From: Chitinophagaceae bacterium
Lineage (GTDB): Bacteria > Bacteroidota > Bacteroidia > Chitinophagales > Chitinophagaceae
Direction of reading: 5' to 3'
Assembly: GCA_027484165.1 (NCBI GenBank)
Contig: JAIXWH010000028.1
Coordinates: 1 to 58,325 of the forward strand
Length of the DNA stretch: 58,325 bases
Shown here: in pieces, positions 44,397 through 53,892 of the stretch
Layout: the number at the start of each line of letters is the position of its first letter
How positions within the stretch are numbered: the first letter of the stretch is position 1
The notes under the pieces: generated by a model
Database searches by the model: none
Told to the model about the DNA's origin: nothing
Seen by the model: only the letters and a program-made list of their open reading frames with translations
Position numbers and translations under genes: made by a program

Positions 44397-45692
44397 ATGG
44401 ATTGGATAGCGTTAATTTCCATTTTTTGTTCGTTAATTTTAATTGCACTTCTCTATGGAATTGAAATAGCATATGCAACAACCCATAAGCTTTCACTAGA
44501 ATTAAAGAAAAAACAAAAATCAGTTTCTGGTAAAACATGGAGTAAGTTTTCTGATAACCCAACCCGTTTATTTGGAACCGTTTTAGTTGGAGCAAATGTT
44601 TTGCTTGCGATTTATGGTCTTTTAATTGGAGATATGTTATTCCCGGTTTGGAATTGGATAAAACAGATGCTTGAAAAGTATCAGCAAACGAGTTCTTATG
44701 TAGATTACATCCGTCTTTTTGTGGAAACTGTTTTATCAACTACTATTATTTTATTTGTCAGATTTATAAGTAAGGCATTTTTCAAATCAAAAAGTGCATT
44801 CATTATTAACTCTACCTTTATCAGTTATTTTGCCAATTTCTTTTACTGGTTATTTTCATCTATCTCCACTTTTTTTGTTTCTATTTCTGAGTGGATTCTT
44901 AAATATATTTTCAATGTAAAAATTAACAATAAGAAAGAAACATTCAACAGAATAGATATTGATCATTACATCAATCAAAATAAAAAATTAGAAATAGAAG
45001 AAAGCTCTGATGTTAATAAAGAGTTGTTTGAAAAGGCATTGAATTTAGGCGAGATAAAAATCAGAACTTGTCTGATTCCAAGAAAAGAAATTGAAGCGAT
45101 AGAATCTAATAGCTCAGTAGAATTAATCAGAAATAAATTTATTGAAACGAAATTAAGCAAGATAGTAGTTTTTGAAAATAACATTGACAACATTATAGGC
45201 TATGTTCATCATCTTGATTTATTTAAAAATCCGCAATCATTAAAAGAAATCATTCATCCTATTCCAACTGTACCTGAAACGATGAGTGCAATAGATTTAA
45301 TGAATAAATTCAGTAAAGAAAGAAAGAGTATTGCCTGGGTTGTTGATGAATTTGGAGGAACGGCCGGCATAGTTACAATGGAAGATCTGTTAGAAGAAAT
45401 ATTTGGAGAGATTGAAGATGAATATGATATTCCTGAGGTTTTAGGTGAGAAACAGTTAGCTGAAGATGAATATATATTCAGCGGAAGATTAGAGCTTGAT
45501 TATATTCAACATAAATATGAAATCATTTTTCCTGACTGTGATGGAATAGAAACTTTGTCGGGTTATATCATCAATCATCACAAAACCATTCCAAAATTAA
45601 AAGATAGAATTATCATTGGCAATTTTGAGTTTGATATACTTAATGTAAGTGATACCAGAATTGAAACTGTAAAAATTAAAGTATTGAAATAA
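44397..45692 (+). CDS. CNNM/CorC-family membrane protein (DUF21 + CBS pair + CorC_HlyC domain)
   Basis: 431 residues: about four membrane helices in the N-terminal DUF21/CNNM region (to about 165), a CBS pair (about 210-335; TCLIPRKEIEAIE and SIAWVVDEFGGTAGIVTMEDL), and a C-terminal CorC_HlyC domain (about 350-431) with FSGRLELDYI. Members are linked to magnesium/cobalt homeostasis, and one Bacteroidota branch is annotated as GldE of the gliding machinery; which applies cannot be settled from sequence, though gldC lies only 1.1 kb downstream. Confidence 0.9.
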   Translation: MDWIALISIFCSLILIALLYGIEIAYATTHKLSLELKKKQKSVSGKTWSKFSDNPTRLFGTVLVGANVLLAIYGLLIGDMLFPVWNWIKQMLEKYQQTSSYVDYIRLFVETVLSTTIILFVRFISKAFFKSKSAFIINSTFISYFANFFYWLFSSISTFFVSISEWILKYIFNVKINNKKETFNRIDIDHYINQNKKLEIEESSDVNKELFEKALNLGEIKIRTCLIPRKEIEAIESNSSVELIRNKFIETKLSKIVVFENNIDNIIGYVHHLDLFKNPQSLKEIIHPIPTVPETMSAIDLMNKFSKERKSIAWVVDEFGGTAGIVTMEDLLEEIFGEIEDEYDIPEVLGEKQLAEDEYIFSGRLELDYIQHKYEIIFPDCDGIETLSGYIINHHKTIPKLKDRIIIGNFEFDILNVSDTRIETVKIKVLK

Positions 45693-45698
45693 ATTCAA

Positions 45699-46760
45699 AT
45701 GACGATTGCTTTTGAAATCAACTTTCAACCTAAAAAAGACAATTCCATTCAGCATTTCTTGTTGAGTCTCTATTCATTTTATTCTATTCGATATCCTGAA
45801 ATTAATTTTCTGCTTGTATCTAATTATAAAGATATTCTTCAAATAACAAATCTCCCTAACCAACAATTCATTACCTATTCATCAGGAATTGGCGGTAAAA
45901 TAAAAGCATTCTTTCTGAAAGAATTTTTTTCGGGGATTTTGCTAAAAAAGAAAAAAGTAGACATTTTAATTGTTGATAGTTATCGCAATAGCAAAAACAA
46001 AACAAGCATTAAAACATTTTGTTGGATAAATGATTTATCTGCCATTAAACAAATTATTTATTTATCAGATTCGCAACAAATTTTTTGTACGAATGAATTT
46101 ATAAGAAATCAAATTGCAATTGTTCATTCTAAATTTGAACCTTTTATTCAGCTATCAAATTTTTCTATCATTGAAAATATTAATCCATTAAGATTTGAAG
46201 AAAAAGAAAAAATAAAACAAACTTATTCAAATGGAAACGAGTATTTTTTATTTTATGCTGAACAAACAACAAAAACTGAAGAATTCATTACGGTGATGAA
46301 AGCGTTCTCTCTTTTTAAGAAATGGCAAAAATCTAATATGAAGCTGGTTCTGATTTTAGACCCTTCTATTAAAAATGACATTTCAAAACTGATTGAGAGT
46401 TATAAATTCAGAGAAGATTTAAGGTTAATTTTTAAAAATGATGACGAACAATTGTTGAATCTGCTGTCTGCTTGTTATGGATGTGTAATGAGTACGAATT
46501 CATCTATTCAAACTAAAATGATTCATGCAAGCAAACTAAATATTCCGATAATTATTAACGAAACTGATTTTAATAAATCGAGTTTTGCTGATGCTTGTGT
46601 TTACTGTAAAATGGATGAAGTACAACTCTCACAAAAAATGATTTTGTTATATAAGGATGAAAATTTCAGAGATGAAATCATCAAGGAAGCAATAATATTA
46701 TCTAATAAATTAAATTGGGATAAAATCTCTGACAATATTTGGCAAACAATATCAAAGTAG
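45699..46760 (+). CDS. GT-B-like protein, probably a degenerate glycosyltransferase
   Basis: 353 residues. The overall plan follows family 4 glycosyltransferases (SIQHFLLSLYSFYSIRYPEINF; YFLFYAEQTTKTEEFITVMKAFSLFKKWQ; LKLVLIL-type strands), but the place where the catalytic E-x7-E motif should be reads MSTNSSIQTKMIHASKL with neither Glu. It may have lost transferase activity or use another mechanism. It starts 6 bases after the CorC-like gene, so it is probably co-transcribed with it. Confidence 0.7.
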   Translation: MTIAFEINFQPKKDNSIQHFLLSLYSFYSIRYPEINFLLVSNYKDILQITNLPNQQFITYSSGIGGKIKAFFLKEFFSGILLKKKKVDILIVDSYRNSKNKTSIKTFCWINDLSAIKQIIYLSDSQQIFCTNEFIRNQIAIVHSKFEPFIQLSNFSIIENINPLRFEEKEKIKQTYSNGNEYFLFYAEQTTKTEEFITVMKAFSLFKKWQKSNMKLVLILDPSIKNDISKLIESYKFREDLRLIFKNDDEQLLNLLSACYGCVMSTNSSIQTKMIHASKLNIPIIINETDFNKSSFADACVYCKMDEVQLSQKMILLYKDENFRDEIIKEAIILSNKLNWDKISDNIWQTISK

Positions 46761-46777
46761 GATAAAAATTAACTTAT

Positions 46778-46785
46778 TAACTTTG
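46778..46785 (+). promoter_or_regulatory. -7 box (TAACTTTG) of gldC
   Basis: TAACTTTG, identical to the box at 41636, ends 13 bases before the gldC ATG. No TTG is found at 17-23 bases upstream. Confidence 0.4.
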
Positions 46786-46798
46786 CAAAAAAAAATAC

Positions 46799-47149
46799 AT
46801 GCAGAAATCAACAATAACTATTGATATCATATTGGATCCCAATAAAATTCCGGAGCAAATAAATTGGCAAGCAACTGATAGTACTGCTGAAATGATACAA
46901 AAATCAAAAGCGATGTGTTTAGCTTTTTGGGACGGACAGGATAAAACTGCAATGAGAATTGATTTATGGACAAAAGACATGATGGTTGATGAGATGGGTG
47001 ATTTTTATTACCAGATGTTGATGACCATGGCGGATACTTTTAACAGGGCAACAAAAAATCAGGAATTGACAACTGAAATGAAAGCTTTCGCAAAAACTTT
47101 CTTTGACAAGTTTAGAGCCGATATGATAAAAGAACAAAAAGAAATTTAA
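46799..47149 (+). CDS. gldC: Gliding-motility protein GldC
   Basis: 116 residues, the family length, with the pattern ITIDIILDPNKIPEQINW, DSTAEMIQKSKAMCLAFWDG and LWTKDMMVDEMGDFYYQML. GldC is a small soluble Bacteroidota protein needed for efficient gliding in Flavobacterium, but it is present in many non-gliding relatives, so its presence does not prove motility. No gldB lies beside it, as would be usual in Flavobacterium. The yqeY-like gene follows after 26 bases. Confidence 0.92.
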   Translation: MQKSTITIDIILDPNKIPEQINWQATDSTAEMIQKSKAMCLAFWDGQDKTAMRIDLWTKDMMVDEMGDFYYQMLMTMADTFNRATKNQELTTEMKAFAKTFFDKFRADMIKEQKEI

Positions 47150-47175
47150 TCATCATACCATTTAAAATATAAATT

Positions 47176-47625
47176 ATGGCATTAGAACAACAAATCATGG
47201 CTGAAATGAAAGATGCTATGAAGTCTAAAAATGAAGCAGTATTAAGAGCATTGAGAGCCATCAAAGCAGAAATTATCAAGGCAAAAACAGAACCTGGTGC
47301 TGCAGCTGAATTAGATGAAGCTACTGAACAGAAGTTTTTGCAAAAGATGATGAAGCAAAGAAAAGATTCGCTTGACATTTTTGAAAAGCAAGGAAGAGAA
47401 GATTTAGCAATAAAAGAAAGAGAAGAAATGGCGGTGATAGAAAAATTTCTTCCGAAACAATTATCTGAAACTGAGATTAAAGAAGCAGTATCAGCAATAA
47501 TAAAAGAATCAGGCGCAAGTTCAGCAGCAGATATGGGAAAAGTAATGGGATTTGCCTCAAAACAATTAGCTGGTAAAGCTGATGGGAAAACCATCAGTGC
47601 AATTGTAAAAGAATTATTAGGATAA
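47176..47625 (+). CDS. GatB/YqeY-domain protein
   Basis: 149 residues, almost all helical: an N-terminal bundle (ALEQQIMAEMKDAMKSKNEA; REREEMAVIEKFLPKQLS) and a tail like that of GatB (SAADMGKVMGFASKQLAGKA, ISAIVKELLG). The family shares its fold with the tRNA-binding part of amidotransferase subunit B. Cellular role is not established. It precedes cvpA by 22 bases. Confidence 0.93.
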   Translation: MALEQQIMAEMKDAMKSKNEAVLRALRAIKAEIIKAKTEPGAAAELDEATEQKFLQKMMKQRKDSLDIFEKQGREDLAIKEREEMAVIEKFLPKQLSETEIKEAVSAIIKESGASSAADMGKVMGFASKQLAGKADGKTISAIVKELLG

Positions 47626-47647
47626 TCAATTTCCTCTATAAATAATT

Positions 47648-48184
47648 ATGATTATTGATATTGTATTCATTATTTTATTGATTATTGCGCTTCTGAAGGG
47701 ATCAAAAAAGGGACTGATTCAGTCATTATTTACCTTTTTAGCCTTTTTTGTAGGTTTAGCAGCAGCCATTAAATTATCAGCTATTGTTGCTAACCAGCTT
47801 GCCCATCAAACAACAATCGGATCAAAATGGATTCCTTTTATTTCTTTTATTTTAGTTTTTGCGGTTGTTGTTATTATAGTAAAAGCATTGGGAAAGTTTA
47901 TTGAGAAAGCAAACGAGCTGATCATGTTGGGTTGGGTAAATAAAATAGGTGGGGTGTTATTTTATCTTTTTTTATATGGAATCATTTTCAGTATTCTTTT
48001 ATTTTATTTAAAAAATTTGGGCATATTAAAACCAACAACGATAGAAAATTCAAAATTTTATCCATATCTGTCACCGCTTGCACCTGATGCATTAAATCTA
48101 ATAGGAAATATTATCCCTTTTTTCAAAGATGTATTTGGTCAGCTTGAGCGATACTTTGGAATCGTTTCTGAAAATATATCGTGA
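47648..48184 (+). CDS. CvpA-family membrane protein
   Basis: 178 residues with four membrane helices and the CvpA opening DIVFIILLIIALLKGSKKGL. CvpA is an inner-membrane protein tied to colicin V production and to envelope homeostasis in E. coli. It is co-oriented with yqeY and probably in its transcript; an 88-base gap precedes the hydrolase gene. Confidence 0.88.
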   Translation: MIIDIVFIILLIIALLKGSKKGLIQSLFTFLAFFVGLAAAIKLSAIVANQLAHQTTIGSKWIPFISFILVFAVVVIIVKALGKFIEKANELIMLGWVNKIGGVLFYLFLYGIIFSILLFYLKNLGILKPTTIENSKFYPYLSPLAPDALNLIGNIIPFFKDVFGQLERYFGIVSENIS

Positions 48185-48272
48185 TTTTAACCTTAATTGC
48201 CGTAATTTTAGCATCGATAAACTTAGAACTTAAAGTTATTTTATAGAACGTTGAAAATCAAGAATCAGAAGC

Positions 48273-49040
48273 ATGAGTTATACTATAAAACAAGATGGCA
48301 AGTTTAATTTCATAGAGGAAGGAGAAGGTGAAGTTTTAATGCTTTTACATGGCCTTTTTGGTGCCTTGAGTAATTTTAAAGATTTAATTGAACATTTTAA
48401 GAAGACTCATAAAGTAGTAGTACCGATGCTACCTCTTTTAGATTTAGACTTACTTCATACCTCAGTTGGTGGTTTACAAAAATTTGTAAACAAATTTATT
48501 GAGCACAGGAAATATGATCAAATTCATTTGATGGGGAATTCATTGGGCGGACATGTTGCTTTGGTTCAGGTTTTAAAAAAGCCCGAAAAAATAAAATCGC
48601 TCATATTGGCTGGTAGTTCAGGTTTATTTGAAAATGGCATGGGTGATACCTATCCTAAAAGAGGTGACAAAGAATACATCAGAACAAAAACTGCACTTAC
48701 TTTTTATGATCCCGCAATGGCTACTGATGAGCTCGTTGATGAAGTATTTGAAATTACCAATAATAGATTAAAAGCAATTAAAATTATATACCTGGCAAAA
48801 AGCGCCATTAGAAATAATCTGGGTGATAAATTACATCTCATCAATAAGCCCACTTGTTTGATCTGGGGTAAAAATGACACCATCACCCCTCCTTTTGTTG
48901 GAGAAGAGTTTCAAAAATTAATACCCAACAGTGAATTATATTTCATCGATAAATGCGGGCATGCTCCTATGATGGAGGTTCCTGAAGAATTCAACAAAAT
49001 TCTTTCTGAATTTCTTCATAAACTCAGTATAAAAAAATAA
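48273..49040 (+). CDS. Alpha/beta-fold hydrolase
   Basis: 255 residues with the oxyanion motif LLHGLFGALSNF, nucleophile Ser90 in MGNSLGGHVAL, an acid in CLIWGKNDTITPP and the catalytic His in DKCGHAPMMEVPEEF. No signal peptide, so cytoplasmic. The substrate is unknown: esterase, lactonase and C-C hydrolase relatives share this pattern. Confidence 0.9.
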   Translation: MSYTIKQDGKFNFIEEGEGEVLMLLHGLFGALSNFKDLIEHFKKTHKVVVPMLPLLDLDLLHTSVGGLQKFVNKFIEHRKYDQIHLMGNSLGGHVALVQVLKKPEKIKSLILAGSSGLFENGMGDTYPKRGDKEYIRTKTALTFYDPAMATDELVDEVFEITNNRLKAIKIIYLAKSAIRNNLGDKLHLINKPTCLIWGKNDTITPPFVGEEFQKLIPNSELYFIDKCGHAPMMEVPEEFNKILSEFLHKLSIKK

Positions 49041-49124
49041 CTGATCGGCATCTGCTTTTGTTAATACAAATCAGATATTTCTGACTATCTTGACACTGGT
49101 TTAATTACAATTAACCCCATTTTC

Positions 49125-49787
49125 ATGTTAACTGCCGAATTAATAGATCACAATATTCCAAGATTACAATTATCAGATTCTGTGGTGAAGGCTAAACAGC
49201 TTATTACAGATTATAAGCTTTCTCATTTGCCTGTAGTTTCAGAAAATAAATTTCTGGGGTTAATCAGTGAAGAAGATTTACTTGATGTTGAAGAGGAAAA
49301 AATCACCATTGAACATATACAAGAGTTTTTTTTAAATGTTGCTATTCTTGATCATATTCATTTTTTAAATGCAATAAACTTTTGTAATCAATACGAGAGC
49401 AATATTGTTCCTATTATTGATTCAAATAAAATATTTTGCGGTGTAATTTCATCAAATACACTATTGAAAGTCATAGGAGAGTTTGCTGGAGCAAATGAAA
49501 TTGGAGGTATCATTATAATAGAAACAGAAATGATTAACTTTTCAATTTCAGAAATCAGCAGAATTATTGAAAGTAATAATTCAACTATTTTTCATTTGAA
49601 TACCAATAGAGTGGAAAAAACAGGAAAACTAATTATAACAATACACATCAATAACAGAGAGTTGTCTTCTATTGTTTCAACTTTTGAAAGATTTAAATAT
49701 AATGTTTTGTATCATTTTGGTGCAAAAGAAATTGAAGATACCACAGACTTCAATTATAGAAATTTGATGAAATATCTCGATTTGTAA
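49125..49787 (+). CDS. CBS-domain-pair protein
   Basis: 220 residues with two CBS domains (about 1-60, SVVKAKQLITDYKLSHLPVV; and about 70-125) and a C-terminal ACT-like region (about 135-220) similar to AcuB-type proteins. Such proteins sense adenine nucleotides in the cytoplasm. In other Bacteroidota a gene like this stands near nadK; here nadK is two genes away, with a POTRA protein between. Confidence 0.85.
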   Translation: MLTAELIDHNIPRLQLSDSVVKAKQLITDYKLSHLPVVSENKFLGLISEEDLLDVEEEKITIEHIQEFFLNVAILDHIHFLNAINFCNQYESNIVPIIDSNKIFCGVISSNTLLKVIGEFAGANEIGGIIIIETEMINFSISEISRIIESNNSTIFHLNTNRVEKTGKLIITIHINNRELSSIVSTFERFKYNVLYHFGAKEIEDTTDFNYRNLMKYLDL

Positions 49788-49812
49788 AAGATTTTAAATA
49801 AGAATCAATATA

Positions 49813-51264
49813 GTGAATGTGATATTTATACGGTTTAGTTTACTTGTTTTTTTTTCTTTGTTGTTTATAAAAAATCAAGCTCAATCAATTGATGAAAATC
49901 CAATTCAATTGATTGCACAAGATACTATAATCAATACTTCAGTTAATTTCATCATCACCGATATTATTATATCAGGGAATCGCAAAACGAAAGATTACAT
50001 TGTATTAAGAGAAATGAAGTTGAAAAAAGGAGATGAAATTATACCCTCACAATTATTTAGGAAATTATCTGATTCTCGTGATTTAATATACAATACCACT
50101 CTCTTTTCAATTGTTGAGTTAACTCCTGTTTTTGAAGACAGCAATAGAATAATCATAAAAGTCAATCTTGTTGAGAGATGGTATATTTATCCAAGTCCTG
50201 TTTTCAAACTCGCTGACAGAAACTTTAACGAATGGTATAAAACAAATAAAGCAGATTTTGAAAGAGTTACTTATGGCGTTAAATTTTCTCACAATAATTT
50301 TACTGGAAGAGGAGATGAATTTAATATTTTTCTATTGAACGGATATTCAAGAAATTTTACTATTGGATATTCGTTACCTTATATTAATAGAAGTCTTACT
50401 TTAGGAGTTTCATTTAAAGCAGGTTATTTGGAAAACAGAGAAGTTGCCTATAAAACAAGTTATTATAATAAAATCCTCACTTATAAAAATAATTATCTCG
50501 ACAAATCATCTTTATATATTGGAGGTACAATTAGATACAGAAGAAATTATTATAAAAGTCATATTTTTTCTGTTATTTATACCTATACTAAAATAAATGA
50601 CACCCTAATTACAGAATATTTCAACCCTAATTATTTTAATCTAAACAAATCTAAGGTATCATATTTTGATTTTAACTATAAATTTAAATACATAAAAACC
50701 GATAATATAATTTATCCTCTTAAAGGAAAAATTTATGAAATTGGAATTTCAAAAAGAGACTTAGGTTTTTCTGGTGGGTTAAATATGCTATCATTAGGAG
50801 TTTCATATAAAAGATATTACAAACACAGTCATGGATTTTATACAAGTTTTGAAGGATTATCAAATATTAAGTTGCCCTTTAAACAAGCTTATATAAACCA
50901 GGGAGCAATGGGTTATGGGAATTTTTATTTGAGTGGTCTAGAATACTATGTAATTGATGGAGTTGCAAATGGAATAGCAAAGTTCAAATTAAAAAAGAAA
51001 ATATTTGGAGTAAATATTCCATTGCCAGTTAAGAGTAAAACGATTCCTTTTATTCCGCTAACAATTTTTGCAAAAACCTTTGTAAATTCTGGATTTGCTT
51101 ATAACAAAAAAGAATATGAAACAAGACTGAATAACAAAATGTTAGGAACCTATGGCTTTGGTATTGATATCTTAACCTTATACGATGTGAATTTTAACCT
51201 TGAGTATAGTTTTAATCAATTAGGAGAAAAGGGGTTATTTTTACATTTTAAAGGGTCGTTGTAA
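49813..51264 (+). CDS. POTRA-containing outer-membrane beta-barrel protein (BamA/TamA superfamily), GTG start
   Basis: 483 residues from GTG 49813, which begins a signal peptide (NVIFIRFSLLVFFSLLFI, cleaved after NQAQ). One POTRA domain (about 45-120: IIISGNRKTKDYIVLREMKL) is followed by about fourteen amphipathic strands (residues 150-483) ending in a typical C-terminal aromatic-rich strand. It is shorter than BamA (one POTRA rather than five) and may be a surface-protein assembly factor. It lies between the CBS and nadK genes. Confidence 0.85.
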   Translation: MNVIFIRFSLLVFFSLLFIKNQAQSIDENPIQLIAQDTIINTSVNFIITDIIISGNRKTKDYIVLREMKLKKGDEIIPSQLFRKLSDSRDLIYNTTLFSIVELTPVFEDSNRIIIKVNLVERWYIYPSPVFKLADRNFNEWYKTNKADFERVTYGVKFSHNNFTGRGDEFNIFLLNGYSRNFTIGYSLPYINRSLTLGVSFKAGYLENREVAYKTSYYNKILTYKNNYLDKSSLYIGGTIRYRRNYYKSHIFSVIYTYTKINDTLITEYFNPNYFNLNKSKVSYFDFNYKFKYIKTDNIIYPLKGKIYEIGISKRDLGFSGGLNMLSLGVSYKRYYKHSHGFYTSFEGLSNIKLPFKQAYINQGAMGYGNFYLSGLEYYVIDGVANGIAKFKLKKKIFGVNIPLPVKSKTIPFIPLTIFAKTFVNSGFAYNKKEYETRLNNKMLGTYGFGIDILTLYDVNFNLEYSFNQLGEKGLFLHFKGSL

Positions 51265-51307
51265 TTATATTCTTGTTCCTATAAAAAACGACTAAAATTA
51301 AAAATCA

Positions 51308-52192
51308 ATGAAAATTGCAATTTACAGTAGAGGCGTTGAAAATGATCAATTGAAAGATATTGAACAATTTTTATCAGAACTTGTTGCCAATGGAGTTGAG
51401 CCTGTTTTCTATCAAGACTTTTTTAATCAATTTTATTCAGCAATTAATTTAAACAATACTCAGTCCTATTCTACTTTTAATTGTTACGAAGATTTAAATG
51501 AGAGTGTAGATTGCATCATCAGCTTAGGCGGTGATGGCACCTTATTGGATACAGTTACACTTGTAAGAGATTCAGGGATTCCGATTTTAGGAATTAACTA
51601 TGGCAGATTAGGATTTTTAGCTAATATAGGAAAGAGTGAAATTAATTCTGCCATTGATGCAATTGTGAATAGAAAATTTGTTGTAGATAAAAGAACCTTG
51701 ATTCATTTGGAATCAAATCCACCTTTATTTGGTTCGACTCCATACGCATTGAATGAATTTTCAATTCATAAAAAGGACAGTTCACCAATGATAAAAATTC
51801 ACACTTATTTAAATGGAGAATTTTTAAATACCTATTGGGCAGACGGACTTATTGTTGCAACACCTACAGGTTCAACCGGATATTCGCTAAGCTGTAATGG
51901 TCCGGTAGTTTTTCCTGAGAGCAATAGTTTTGTAATAACGCCGATTGCACCACATAATTTAAACATCAGACCTATCATCGTTCCGGACAACAATATTATT
52001 TCTTTTGAATTAGAAGGAAGAACTGATGGATTTTTATGTACACTTGATAGTAGAAGAGAATTAATCACAAAAGAATTTCAACTTGCGGTGAAAAAAGAAT
52101 CTTTTGATATTAACCTAATCAGAATGAATGAAAATAACTTTCTTCAAACCTTGAGAGAAAAATTAAGCTGGGGATTGGACAAAAGAAATTAG
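51308..52192 (+). CDS. nadK: NAD kinase
   Basis: 294 residues with the family motifs GGDGTLLDTV (74-83), NEFSIHKK and the Gly-rich PTGSTGYSLSCNGPV. It makes NADP from NAD and ATP. A 43-base gap separates it from the POTRA-protein gene and 12 bases from the histidine kinase gene that follows. Confidence 0.95.
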   Translation: MKIAIYSRGVENDQLKDIEQFLSELVANGVEPVFYQDFFNQFYSAINLNNTQSYSTFNCYEDLNESVDCIISLGGDGTLLDTVTLVRDSGIPILGINYGRLGFLANIGKSEINSAIDAIVNRKFVVDKRTLIHLESNPPLFGSTPYALNEFSIHKKDSSPMIKIHTYLNGEFLNTYWADGLIVATPTGSTGYSLSCNGPVVFPESNSFVITPIAPHNLNIRPIIVPDNNIISFELEGRTDGFLCTLDSRRELITKEFQLAVKKESFDINLIRMNENNFLQTLREKLSWGLDKRN

Positions 52193-52204
52193 GAGTAATA
52201 AATT

Positions 52205-53173
52205 ATGACTCATAAGTCTGGAAAAATAAAAACAATCTTTTTTATCTATTGGCTGTTACTACTTTATGTAGTATCGGCATTGATTTGGTGGTTTATTGCA
52301 TTGTCACAACAAAATAAAAAAATGACAATTTATGAACTGTCGCTATTAAATAAACAAGAGGTTTCTTATCAACAGAGTTATAAAGAAATCATACAAAGTG
52401 AGAAAAGGAAAACTACTCAATATATTGGTGAAGGTTCTATTTTTTTATTACTAATAAGCATTGGAGCTATTTTCTTATTCAGAGCTGTTAATAACCAATT
52501 AAAAATAAGTGAACAACAGCGTAATTTCATGATGGCAATTACTCATGAATTAAAAACTCCTATTGCTGTTTCAAAGTTAAATCTTGAAACACTTCAAAAG
52601 AGAAAACTTGAAACTGTTCAACAGGAGAAGCTTATCAATAATACTCTAAGAGAAGCTGATAGAATGAATGCTCTTTGTAATAATTTATTACTTTCTTATC
52701 AAATGGAAGCAAGTGGTTATGAAATAACAAAAGAGCAGATTAATTTATCGCAACTTATTGAAGACTGCATTAGTGATTTTAAAATCAGATTTGGAGAAAG
52801 AATTTTTTTATCAGATATCAAAAAAGACGTTTTTATAAATGGTGATTATTTTCTCTTGCAGATAGCAATCAATAACTTAATTGACAATGCTAATAAGTAT
52901 TCAAGTAAAGATGGGTTGATAAAAATAATTATTAATGAAAATAAACAAATTGAAATTATTGATGAGGGAATTGGAATAACTGAAATAGATAAAAACAAAG
53001 TCTTTCAAAAATTCTATCGTTCCGGATCGGAAGCTACACAAAAATCAAAAGGTACAGGTCTTGGATTATATTTAGTTAATAGAATTATTAGCCTTCATCA
53101 AGGCAATATTAAAATTGAAGACAATTTCCCAAAAGGCACAAAATTTAAACTCAGTTTTAACCTGACTTCTTAA
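52205..53173 (+). CDS. Sensor histidine kinase (RprX-like)
   Basis: 322 residues: two membrane helices (about 11-33 and 76-94) flanking a short extracytoplasmic segment, then a HisKA domain with His114 in AITHELKTP and a HATPase domain (NLIDNANKYSS, DEGIGI, GTGLGLYLVNR). Order kinase-then-regulator differs from the system at 7423-9197. The short sensor loop resembles RprX/envelope-stress-type kinases of Bacteroides, but that identity is inference. Confidence 0.9.
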   Translation: MTHKSGKIKTIFFIYWLLLLYVVSALIWWFIALSQQNKKMTIYELSLLNKQEVSYQQSYKEIIQSEKRKTTQYIGEGSIFLLLISIGAIFLFRAVNNQLKISEQQRNFMMAITHELKTPIAVSKLNLETLQKRKLETVQQEKLINNTLREADRMNALCNNLLLSYQMEASGYEITKEQINLSQLIEDCISDFKIRFGERIFLSDIKKDVFINGDYFLLQIAINNLIDNANKYSSKDGLIKIIINENKQIEIIDEGIGITEIDKNKVFQKFYRSGSEATQKSKGTGLGLYLVNRIISLHQGNIKIEDNFPKGTKFKLSFNLTS

Positions 53174-53179
53174 AAACTA

Positions 53180-53890
53180 ATGAACATAAAGAAATATTCT
53201 ATATTACTTGTAGAAGATGAAGAAAACCTTCAAGAGGCTTTGAAGCTTAATTTAGAACTTGAGGGCTATGAAGTCAGTAGTAGTTTTGATGGAGCTAGTG
53301 CCTTAAAAATGATAAATCAGGAGCATTTTGATTTAATAATTTTAGATGTCATGCTTCCTGAAATTGATGGGATTTCTGTTTGTGAAACCATTCGATTGCA
53401 AAACAACATGGTACCAATTTTAATTTTAAGCGCTAAAAATACAAGTGCTGATCGGGTATTAGGATTGAAGAAAGGAGCTGATGATTATTTGACCAAACCT
53501 TTTAATTTGGAGGAGTTATTGTTGAGAGTTAATAAGCTCATTAAAAAAAATGAAGCACTTTCATCAAATAAAGTTATCGTTAAAGATTTTTTCAAATTCG
53601 GTTCTAATACAATAGATTTTAATGGCTTGATTGGAACAAATAAAAGAGAAGAAAAAATTGAACTCACAAAAAAAGAAGTGATGTTGTTGAAGCTGCTTAT
53701 TGAAAATAAAAATGAAGTGGTTACCCGGGAAAAAATTTTACAAGTGGTTTGGGGATATAATGTTTATCCAACTACGAGAACGATAGATAATTTCATTCTG
53801 AACTTTAGAAAATACTTTGAAGATGATTCCAGAAATCCAATTTACTTTCATTCAGTTAGAGGAGTAGGTTATAAATTTAGTGCCGTTTAA
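53180..53890 (+). CDS. OmpR/PhoB-family response regulator (RprY-like)
   Basis: 236 residues: receiver domain with Glu12/Asp13, phosphoacceptor Asp56 in IILDVMLPE and Lys in DDYLTKPF, then a winged-helix domain (about 135-236) ending VRGVGYKF. It starts 6 bases after the kinase stop and is its evident partner. Its stop is 2 bases from the stop of a convergent SDR gene, leaving no room for a terminator. Confidence 0.92.
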   Translation: MNIKKYSILLVEDEENLQEALKLNLELEGYEVSSSFDGASALKMINQEHFDLIILDVMLPEIDGISVCETIRLQNNMVPILILSAKNTSADRVLGLKKGADDYLTKPFNLEELLLRVNKLIKKNEALSSNKVIVKDFFKFGSNTIDFNGLIGTNKREEKIELTKKEVMLLKLLIENKNEVVTREKILQVVWGYNVYPTTRTIDNFILNFRKYFEDDSRNPIYFHSVRGVGYKFSAV

Positions 53891-53892
53891 AT

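Noticed and set aside
47112-47594. Leftward 160-residue ORF opposite yqeY
   Set aside because: The + strand frame encodes a full GatB/YqeY protein with family motifs; the opposite frame is a shadow.
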